This document shows, one piece after another, positions 1-5,058 of a DNA stretch of 5,058 bases. Made by a program: the position numbers and the translations under genes. Below the pieces are notes generated by a model. It was not told the origin of the DNA. It ran no database searches and saw nothing but the letters and a program-made list of their open reading frames with translations. Every line of letters begins with the position of its first letter. Position 1 is the first letter of the stretch. Source of the DNA: JAVBOP01 sp031550405 (GTDB lineage: Bacteria; Bacteroidota; Ignavibacteria; Kapaibacteriales; UBA2268); assembly GCA_031550405.1 (NCBI GenBank), contig JAVBOP010000185.1, forward strand, positions 1 to 5,058. The letters are read 5' to 3'.

Positions 1-1
1 A

Positions 2-391
2 AGCACTATAATATCATATAACGTATTCGATATATTTACGTCGCAAAATTACACACTTAGCAAGCGGGACGGCTTATTGGAGCTGTCTGGTTATTGCTTC
101 CCGGACCTTCGGGACATAGAATTTACGCCATCTTTCAGCTATGGTATCAATGAGGTTTCAGTTAATCAAAACAGCATGGACATTAGATTTGTTGCAACGG
201 ATAATATGAACGTTGCTCTATATATGACAAATATTTTAGGAGAAGAGGTGCATATCGATAACCTCCAATTAAATAAGGGGGATAATGCATATACTATTAA
301 TCTAAATAATATCAATAGCGGCATATACAATATCCGCTTAAAATCAAAATACTACAATAATATATCAAAAAATATTATGATAATGAAATAA
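2..391 (+). CDS. C-terminal fragment of a secreted protein with a type IX secretion sorting domain (5' end outside the window)
   Basis: The frame is open from the left edge with no stop, so this is the last 129 residues of a longer protein. An internal TTG at 77 could be mistaken for a start but is not needed. From about residue 45 to the end the sequence has the pattern of a Por/type IX C-terminal sorting domain: alternating beta strands, the segment VALYMTNILGEEV (71-83), then NINSGIYNIRL (93-103), and a final strand ending in IMIMK. In this family the domain directs a protein across the outer membrane, after which it is cleaved or anchored at the cell surface. Residues 1-44 look like the end of a preceding extracellular domain (GLLELSGYCFPDLRDI at 24-39). 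The usual Pro-Asn-Pro at the start of such domains is not visible. The function of the main protein cannot be told from this piece. The gene converges on the histidine kinase. Confidence 0.8.
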   Translation, partial: STIISYNVFDIFTSQNYTLSKRDGLLELSGYCFPDLRDIEFTPSFSYGINEVSVNQNSMDIRFVATDNMNVALYMTNILGEEVHIDNLQLNKGDNAYTINLNNINSGIYNIRLKSKYYNNISKNIMIMK

Positions 392-446
392 AAAATATTA
401 TTTATAAATTAATTTTAAATAACCTCCTGCCGCTTTTGCCCGTTCC

Positions 447-500
447 CTTCGACAAGCTCAGGGAACTTGCGAAAAAACGGGCTGGCTGAGCCAGTCGAAG
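447..500. repeat. Inverted pair of a 15-base palindromic (REP-like) repeat
   Basis: CTTCGACAAGCTCAG (447-461) faces CTGAGCCAGTCGAAG (486-500). Read on the other strand, the second copy is CTTCGACTGGCTCAG, so the copies match at 13 of 15 positions and differ only in the central pair. The arms could form a long stem: 7 pairs, a 2-base mismatch, 6 pairs and a 24-base loop. Each copy also sits in its own local hairpin: GTTCCCT/AGGGAAC (442-448 with 460-466) and CTGGC/GCCAG (482-486 with 490-494). A further inverted repeat, GCCCGTT/AACGGGC (438-444 with 476-482), brackets the first copy. The stretch is clearly GC-richer than its surroundings. The core resembles an intergenic repeat I recall from many genomes, but the copy number in this genome cannot be seen here. 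Confidence 0.7.
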
Positions 501-503
501 CCC
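472..503 (-). terminator. Probable intrinsic terminator of the histidine kinase gene
   Basis: Read on the minus strand, 11 bases beyond the kinase stop codon, GGG (503-501) can pair with CCC (481-479). Inside that, CTGGC (494-490) pairs with GCCAG (486-482) around a TCA loop, with a 6-base bulge between the two stems. An alternative fold pairs GGGCT with AGCCC. The hairpin is followed at once by G and six T (478-472), the usual order for a Rho-independent terminator. It is made from one arm of the inverted repeat. Confidence 0.55.
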
Positions 504-515
504 ATTTTCATTTTT
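479..515 (+). terminator. Possible terminator of the plus-strand secreted-protein gene
   Basis: The same hairpin read on the plus strand (GGGCT 479-483 with AGCCC 499-503) is followed by a T-rich tract, ATTTTCATTTTT (504-515). With the minus-strand reading, this would make the repeat a two-way terminator between convergent genes. It lies about 90 bases past the TAA at 389-391, and the T tract is interrupted, so support is weaker than on the other strand. Confidence 0.35.
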
Positions 516-2322
516 AAGAATTATGAATATTTTTTAATTTTTTAGGGAAGGTAGTCGTAAAAATTGTGCCTACATTCGTTTTGGTAACAAACGAAACATC
601 GCCTTGCAGCATGTTAACGCAATTCTTCACAATGAATAACCCAAGACCGGATCCCGAAATGTTCGTTACGTCTTTCGAGCGCACAAAACTATCGAACACA
701 TTGCCTCTAACATCTTCGCCAATTCCCTTCCCGCTATCCTGAATGCTTATTGTATAATCGTCGTCCGTATCCACCAGTTCAATTCTAATCACAGAGCTCG
801 CAGACGAATACTTTATCGCATTCGACAGAATATTCCCTATGATTTGTTTTAATAAATATTTATCCGTATCGATTATTATATTATCCCTAATGGTGATAAC
901 ATCCATTTTTTGTGTGGCTTTATGAGTATCAATGGAACTTTCGATTATACTTCGCAAAAATTCATTTATGCTTATGGACGTCAATTCTATCTGATGGTTT
1001 TGGTATTCATTAAGGAACAGGGCATTGTCCAATAGCTTCGTCATTGCCTCAACAGCCTGCGAAATGACACCGATTCCCTTCAAAAATTTATCTTTATTCT
1101 GGACATCGTAAAATGTTTCCAGAAGATAGATATAGGTATGGATTATCGTTAGTGGAGTTCTATATTCATGCGATATTAGCGCAATAAATTGCGATTTCAT
1201 GTCGTTCAGGTCTTTTTCTTTTTTCAATGAAGCAGCAAGATCTTTTTGGGTTTCAACTAACTGCAATTGTGTCAGTTGAAGTTCACTATAGTTTGCCTCC
1301 AGCGCTAAAGTTGCCTTTTGAAGCTGCTCCGTTCTTGACTCCACTTCCTTGTCCAGCTTTGAATTGAATTCCAGTATGTTTTGCTCGAACAGCTTCCTGT
1401 CCGTAACGTTTATTAAGCTGATATATACAAAGGAAACTTCATCTTTTTCATTGATAATAGGAGTAAACGTTACATTGTAATAGATTTCAAATTCGGAACC
1501 ATCTTCTTTTTTGGCAATAGATGATATTTCAAAGTTGAAGGATTCTCTTTTTAGAGCATTTTCTGCATAAGTTATAAACGTTGTGCCAAATAAATTTGCA
1601 TCTTCATATATGGAAGTACCAAGCATTTGCGACTTGTTTTTCCCTAACATCGACAAATCCTTATCGCCTTCCACAAGCCGGTACAAAAGGTTGACATCTA
1701 ACAGTATCAATATTCCTTCACGGAAATTGGATGTTACCGTGCTATATATCAGCTGTGTTTCCCGCAGCTGCCGAACAGTTGTCTTATACGCCGTAATATC
1801 ATGCAGATACACAATAATATTTTCGATTTTGCCATCTGAATTAGTTATAGGCGCCATTTTGCAGTTCAGCTCCAATGCCCGCTCAACATGCACATTGAAG
1901 AAACCAACAAATACATCTCTTACAGGCATTTCAAATTCTATGGTTTTACCCGCAAATACATCTTTCATCATATCTATGAGCATGATATTATTTTCTGTAT
2001 AATTCGTCGGATCAGACAGATCAATATCCGCAATTTGATTCCATGTAACGCCAAATAATTTGTAAAACTCGTTATTCGCATTGACATATCGGTAATTGGA
2101 ATTTACAATTAACATGGCAAGAGTTGATTCCGAGAAGATTCTTTCCTGCAAAGCGCGCTGTGTGAGAAGTTGCTGCTCGTAGTTATTTCGATCATTAATA
2201 TTATAGCCAATTCCCATGCAATATTTTATATTGCCTTTGGCATCGCGAATTGGAAAAAAATTGAAATCATATAAATTATCAAACAACCGCTTTTCGCTGC
2301 GATTAGAGCTTCCTTTGAACAC
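514..2322 (-). CDS. Sensor histidine kinase, C-terminal part (half PAS4, PAS5, PAS6, coiled coil, HisKA, HATPase); probably split from the upstream frame
   Basis: This is the signalling output half of a two-component sensor kinase. Residues 1-47 are the end of a PAS domain whose beginning is in the upstream frame. PAS5 spans about 55-180 (closing strand IIVYLHDITAYK) and PAS6 about 188-310 (closing strand VYISLINVTDRK). A charged, Gln- and Leu-rich coiled coil follows (about 310-372). The H-box SHEYRTPLT (384-392) carries the expected phospho-accepting His385. The ATPase domain has the N-box NILSNAIKYS (497-506), the G1 box QDSGKGIG (528-535), the F-box VFDSFVR (542-548) and the G2 box GSGLGLFIV (557-565), so every catalytic motif is present. 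There is no receiver domain. The only start available is a GTG at 2322, 18 bases after a TGA in this frame, without a convincing ribosome binding site and inside a PAS fold. A separate gene is therefore unlikely. The protein would autophosphorylate and pass the phosphate to a response regulator not encoded here. Confidence 0.85.
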   Translation of the reverse strand: MFKGSSNRSEKRLFDNLYDFNFFPIRDAKGNIKYCMGIGYNINDRNNYEQQLLTQRALQERIFSESTLAMLIVNSNYRYVNANNEFYKLFGVTWNQIADIDLSDPTNYTENNIMLIDMMKDVFAGKTIEFEMPVRDVFVGFFNVHVERALELNCKMAPITNSDGKIENIIVYLHDITAYKTTVRQLRETQLIYSTVTSNFREGILILLDVNLLYRLVEGDKDLSMLGKNKSQMLGTSIYEDANLFGTTFITYAENALKRESFNFEISSIAKKEDGSEFEIYYNVTFTPIINEKDEVSFVYISLINVTDRKLFEQNILEFNSKLDKEVESRTEQLQKATLALEANYSELQLTQLQLVETQKDLAASLKKEKDLNDMKSQFIALISHEYRTPLTIIHTYIYLLETFYDVQNKDKFLKGIGVISQAVEAMTKLLDNALFLNEYQNHQIELTSISINEFLRSIIESSIDTHKATQKMDVITIRDNIIIDTDKYLLKQIIGNILSNAIKYSSASSVIRIELVDTDDDYTISIQDSGKGIGEDVRGNVFDSFVRSKDVTNISGSGLGLFIVKNCVNMLQGDVSFVTKTNVGTIFTTTFPKKLKNIHNS

Positions 2323-2327
2323 ATCAT

Positions 2328-2346
2328 CTATGTTTTTTCCAATTCA
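2328..2346 (-). other. Frameshift junction inside PAS4 joining the two parts of the sensor kinase gene
   Basis: The upstream frame ends at TAG (2330-2328), just after the residues PELVELEKT. The downstream frame is open from the base after its TGA (2346-2344), and there it reads IGKNIDDVFKGSSN, a typical PAS continuation that the upstream frame lacks. The span 3968-514 is 3455 bases. Adding one base gives 1152 codons, a single protein of 1151 residues. The site includes a run of six A on the minus strand (2338-2333). A seventh A would give ELEKNIDDVF. An extra A just upstream (GAAATTGGA instead of GAATTGGA) would give VEIGKNIDDVF, closer to the family pattern. Possible causes are a real one-base deletion (a broken gene), a homopolymer sequencing error, or less likely slippage during transcription or translation. 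Confidence 0.75.
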
Positions 2347-3968
2347 ACCAGTTCCGGTATTTGAGATAATTGGAAAAAGAGTCTTGTGGAAAGCCCGCTT
2401 ATATGTATGCTTTTTTTGATGGCTTCTTCGCCGCCAATAAAAACTATTTCATCATTTTGGTTAATTATGAAAATAATTCCTACATAAAAATTATTTGCAA
2501 TTGCATCTAAATAAGTGCGGGCAATATTGTATTTTTCGGTTAAGTTATGTAATGTTGTAACTTCTACAAATTCTATAATAGTGAATGTAAATTCTCCATT
2601 GTAATTGTACACTGGATATGCTTTACTCTTCAAATCTATAATTTTTGCAGTATTAATAATTTCATCCTTCTTTTCAGATTCCTTTTCCAAAAAGTATTTC
2701 AGATATTTAGTCTCAATTTTGATTTCTACTTCAAAACTGTCGGAATTGGTTATTTTACTGCATATTTTTTCTATGCCATTATCAATATTCGCTTCTGTAA
2801 AAGATATTTTTTCATTCGTCTCGTGCAAGCTGATAACGATATTTTTGGGGTTCAATATTTTGAAGAAATCTTTAGCAGCCGTCCTGATTCTATCCTTGGC
2901 AACAAGCTCTGCATCCAAATCAAGCATCTGGTAGAATTTGTCATTTTCAAAAATTATATTTTCATTTTTGTCAATAATAACAAATGCCATATTGGAGCTT
3001 TTCAGCACCTGTTCATAAGCATTGCTATATAATTTCAGCTCATTAATATCATTTTTGAAATTGGTTATATCATCTGTTATTTTCAACACATATTGTTGAT
3101 TTTCAACGTATAACGGCGAAAAAGTAACATTATTCCACTGCTCGCCATTGTGCCTGGCAACTATTAAATCCTTGCTAAATTGATCACCCTTGGCTGCAAT
3201 ATTAAAGCCGTTGCCAAGAGCGCTTTTATTAAAATTATTTTCAATTTCCGCCTGTAAATTTTTAGCAGCCTGTGCATCTTTATTTGATTGGCTAAATGAA
3301 TTTCGATAAGCAGCTTCGCCTTCTTTTGTATAAATATCGAAACCAAATGAAAACGCATCAATAGCTTCGCTCAACAATGCGATTTTCTTTTTTGAATTGA
3401 GCATTTCCAAATGAATTTTGGAACAATCGGTTGCGTTAATATATAACACAGGCTCATTGTTTATTAAATAATTTTTAACATTTAAAGCAACATAACGGTA
3501 CTGCGAAGACAGTGTATTAACATTTGCTCTAAAAATCACTTTATCATTAGGCAGTTTTGTTATAAATTCGCTAAATTTATCTCTATCTGATGGATGAATA
3601 AGCTCTTCTATTTCAAGATTTTTTAAATTGTTCGATGTGCGGATAAATAATATTTTAGCAGAATCGTTGAAAAAAACGATACGCCCATCTTTAGCTATTA
3701 TCAATCCATTCAAAGAGTTTACCACTATTTGCCTGTAAAAATCACTTTTGTCGGATAAATTATTCGCAAAATCCTTGAACGCTTTTATATCTCGCCTAAA
3801 AACTATAAAAAATAAAAAGAACACGCCTAAAATGGTAAATATCATCACCACCGTTTGGCCAATGCTCAAATCCAAAATAATTACTATCGTAAGAATAACA
3901 GCAATCATCAATACGCCAAGTTTTGCCGCCAATTTAAAAAGCAAGCTATTATATTCTGTTTTTATCAT
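2328..3968 (-). CDS. Membrane-anchored multi-PAS sensor protein, N-terminal part of the histidine kinase (two membrane segments, PAS1-3, first half of PAS4)
   Basis: This is the sensing half of the split kinase, 546 residues long. Two hydrophobic segments (about 15-33 and 39-57) are separated by only some five residues and followed by Arg and Lys (FRRDIK, 57-62). This predicts a hairpin anchor with both ends in the cytoplasm and almost no periplasmic sensor. PAS-like regions follow at about 76-190, 193-308 (closing strand VLKITDDITNF) and 315-475. The third is longer than usual and contains a Lys/Glu-rich insert around 415-450. A fourth begins near 483 (FYVGIIFIINQNDEIVF, 494-510, then GGEEAIKK) but stops at 546 before its second half. 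The start is fixed: the codon just before this ATG is an in-frame TAG, and the next Met lies inside the first membrane segment. No kinase motifs are present, so this part alone cannot signal in the normal way. Cofactors or ligands of the PAS domains cannot be inferred. Confidence 0.8.
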   Translation of the reverse strand: MIKTEYNSLLFKLAAKLGVLMIAVILTIVIILDLSIGQTVVMIFTILGVFFLFFIVFRRDIKAFKDFANNLSDKSDFYRQIVVNSLNGLIIAKDGRIVFFNDSAKILFIRTSNNLKNLEIEELIHPSDRDKFSEFITKLPNDKVIFRANVNTLSSQYRYVALNVKNYLINNEPVLYINATDCSKIHLEMLNSKKKIALLSEAIDAFSFGFDIYTKEGEAAYRNSFSQSNKDAQAAKNLQAEIENNFNKSALGNGFNIAAKGDQFSKDLIVARHNGEQWNNVTFSPLYVENQQYVLKITDDITNFKNDINELKLYSNAYEQVLKSSNMAFVIIDKNENIIFENDKFYQMLDLDAELVAKDRIRTAAKDFFKILNPKNIVISLHETNEKISFTEANIDNGIEKICSKITNSDSFEVEIKIETKYLKYFLEKESEKKDEIINTAKIIDLKSKAYPVYNYNGEFTFTIIEFVEVTTLHNLTEKYNIARTYLDAIANNFYVGIIFIINQNDEIVFIGGEEAIKKSIHISGLSTRLFFQLSQIPELVELEKT

Positions 3969-4026
3969 CTAAATTAAAATAATTTAATCAGTATCATCTA
4001 GTAATTTAAAACAAAGAGGTTAGTTT

Positions 4027-4067
4027 CAAAAATACAAAATTATCAATAATAAATTGGTACGCATCAA
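4027..4067 (-). promoter_or_regulatory. Candidate Bacteroidota-type promoter for the sensor kinase
   Basis: On the minus strand, two adjacent strings fit the TAnnTTTG -7 consensus of this phylum: TAATTTTG (4042-4035) and TATTTTTG (4034-4027). A TTG (4067-4065) lies 22 bases upstream of the first, slightly more than the usual 19-21. The distance to the kinase ATG at 3968 leaves a leader of roughly 50-60 bases. No strong ribosome binding site is seen. In such AT-rich DNA these strings can arise by chance. I see nothing else in the 153-base spacer (3969-4121), and no clear hairpin terminator for the gene upstream. Confidence 0.35.
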
Positions 4068-4121
4068 GCAATTAGCACCAAACTTGCAACCAATACAATT
4101 ATGAAAAAATATTAATAAAAC

Positions 4122-4973
4122 TTAAAAAATATGTATAAAGTTTATGCCGAAAAGGTAAGTTGAGGCGATATTGCCTGTCCACATAATTATGCCAAACGAG
4201 ATGGGAATTGCGAGGTTGTCGTCGGTGCGCAGAATTTTTGTTGCCATTGCTTCGGCAAATGCCGCTACCAGCGATGCGATAACGCTGACAAAATAATAGA
4301 ATATGGGAACATTAAAAATTAAGCCATAAATGACTGTAACGATGACGGCAGAAACGAAAAATGCAATTGTACCTTCCCACGACTTCTTTTTCAGCCCTAA
4401 AAAGCGGGTTTTGCCGTATTTTCTGCCGATTAGTGCGGCGAAAACGTCTGATATTATCAAGACCGATAAAGCAACGGTTGCAACGAGTTTTGGAAAGAAA
4501 AAGATAGTTAAAATGGCGGAAATTAAGACCCAGGAAGCACCGTTGAGCAAGATTTTTTTTGCCTTAATTTCGTGTTTGCGCAGCATTCCTCCGAATGCTT
4601 TTAAATATAAATTTCTCAAAAATGGAATGCGTTTGCTGGCAATATCAATACTCACAAAAATAATCATCATTGGAACAAGTATCATTAGCACTACTTCTTT
4701 TGACAGAAATATATAGCCAACAGGTATTATTAACGACAAAAAATGCACTGTTTTTCTTGACAATTCCTGCGAAAAACTAATATTTCTGTCCTTAGCTGTT
4801 TTTTGCAATTTCAACAAATCGCCTTCAATTATAGAAGCATGATTCTCCGCAGCCCGCACTTCATCTTCTATTTTTTTAGTGATGACCGTGATTTGATTTT
4901 TCGCATTTTCAACTAAAACCTGCTTTTTGTTTTGTAGCTGCTCTTTCGTTAATTTTGTAATATTCTGCTTCAT
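4122..4973 (-). CDS. Dolichol kinase / phosphatidate cytidylyltransferase-like membrane protein with a charged N-terminal extension
   Basis: The 283-residue protein has about seven hydrophobic segments (near 76-90, 93-110, 145-160, 163-182, 203-220, 223-245 and 255-277). It carries conserved blocks of the Sec59/dolichol kinase/VTE5 group: SRKTVHF (72-78), LNGASWVL (143-150), SDVFAALIGRKYGKTR (175-190), KKKSWEGTIAF (195-205) and an acidic E241 with DDNLAIPI (251-258). In that family CTP phosphorylates a long-chain lipid alcohol at the cytoplasmic membrane. Bacterial members are often labelled phosphatidate cytidylyltransferase, but the classic CdsA signature ending in HGGxxDR is absent. The substrate (polyprenol, diacylglycerol or other) is unknown. 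Residues 1-65 are an extra hydrophilic, Lys/Glu-rich, probably helical or coiled-coil segment before the family core. The start is fixed by an in-frame TAA directly before the ATG. The gene lies 153 bases upstream of the sensor kinase on the same strand, with no obvious functional link. Confidence 0.8.
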   Translation of the reverse strand: MKQNITKLTKEQLQNKKQVLVENAKNQITVITKKIEDEVRAAENHASIIEGDLLKLQKTAKDRNISFSQELSRKTVHFLSLIIPVGYIFLSKEVVLMILVPMMIIFVSIDIASKRIPFLRNLYLKAFGGMLRKHEIKAKKILLNGASWVLISAILTIFFFPKLVATVALSVLIISDVFAALIGRKYGKTRFLGLKKKSWEGTIAFFVSAVIVTVIYGLIFNVPIFYYFVSVIASLVAAFAEAMATKILRTDDNLAIPISFGIIMWTGNIASTYLFGINFIHIF

Positions 4974-5002
4974 TTAAGTTTTTTATTTAATGCCAATTAT
5001 GC

Positions 5003-5010
5003 CAAAAATA
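5003..5010 (-). promoter_or_regulatory. Candidate -7 box upstream of the lipid kinase-like gene
   Basis: On the minus strand TATTTTTG fits the TAnnTTTG consensus and lies 29 bases before the ATG at 4973. No TTG is found at the expected distance upstream, so the -33 element is missing or degenerate. The rest of 4974-5058 shows no gene or other feature. Confidence 0.3.
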
Positions 5011-5058
5011 CAAAAATTTTATGAATTAAGTACTGTAGCGAAATATTGATGGATAGAT

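Noticed and set aside
77..391. A complete small protein starting at the TTG at 77
   Set aside because: The frame stays open to the window edge, and the sorting domain needs an upstream passenger domain, so it is the end of a longer gene.
1583..2002. Plus-strand open frame across the kinase (also 2216-2419, 2605-2934, 2823-3032, 3748-3972 and 4330-4716 on the plus strand, and 3164-3361 on the minus strand)
   Set aside because: These overlap well-supported coding regions in other frames and show no recognisable domain or start signal.
2331..2340. A programmed -1 ribosomal frameshift at the A-run (minus strand GGAAAAAAC)
   Set aside because: The A AAA AAC heptamer is not in the phase needed: the upstream frame reads GAA AAA ACA, so the P-site tRNA would not re-pair well. 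I saw no clear stimulatory hairpin after it, and kinases of this type are not known to use such shifts.
514..3968. Two adjacent, separately translated genes (a PAS sensor and a kinase) with coupled translation
   Set aside because: The boundary falls inside a PAS domain, the second frame has only a GTG without a ribosome binding site, and the two ATG codons after the TAG are in the wrong frame for it.
4054..4093. TTGGT (4054-4058) with ACCAA at 4077-4081 and 4089-4093 as an operator or hairpin
   Set aside because: The arms are only five bases, with long AT-rich loops, which is expected by chance here.
4122..4973. Classic CdsA phosphatidate cytidylyltransferase
   Set aside because: The CdsA C-terminal signature (KDxxxxxxPGHGGxxDR type) is absent. 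The motifs fit the dolichol kinase-like branch better.

Overview
The window is AT-rich and gene-dense. It looks like a member of the Bacteroidota/Chlorobiota group (FCB bacteria). Three things point there: a type IX secretion C-terminal sorting domain at the left edge, start sites without clear Shine-Dalgarno sequences, and upstream sequences resembling the TAnnTTTG -7 box of that group. The style of the sorting-domain protein and of the CTP-dependent lipid kinase-like protein is most reminiscent of Ignavibacteria/Kapabacteria-type genomes. That last placement is an impression from family knowledge, not a search result.

Layout from left to right. (1) Positions 2-391, plus strand: the C-terminal end of a secreted protein that begins outside the window. 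(2) Positions 392-513: a short spacer between convergent genes, holding a GC-richer inverted pair of a 15-base palindromic repeat that can fold into terminator-like hairpins. (3) Positions 514-3968, minus strand: what looks like one large membrane-anchored sensor histidine kinase with six PAS domains. It is now split into two reading frames by a -1 frame change near 2331-2346, in the middle of the fourth PAS domain. The upstream frame (2328-3968) carries two membrane segments, three PAS domains and the first half of PAS4. The downstream frame (514-2322) carries the second half of PAS4, PAS5, PAS6, a coiled coil, and the dimerisation and ATPase domains. One added base would restore a single protein of 1151 residues. 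(4) Positions 3969-4121: an AT-rich spacer with a candidate promoter for the kinase. (5) Positions 4122-4973, minus strand: a multi-membrane-segment protein of the dolichol kinase / phosphatidate cytidylyltransferase-like family, with an unusual charged N-terminal extension. (6) Positions 4974-5058: the upstream region of that gene, with a second candidate promoter sharing a 13-base string with the first.

The three minus-strand reading frames run in the same direction, but the 153-base gap and its own promoter-like sequence suggest the kinase is not strictly co-transcribed with the lipid kinase. No response regulator is visible, so the kinase's partner lies elsewhere. Nothing here forms a recognisable defence system, mobile element or CRISPR array. 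The point most worth checking is the broken or frameshifted sensor kinase.
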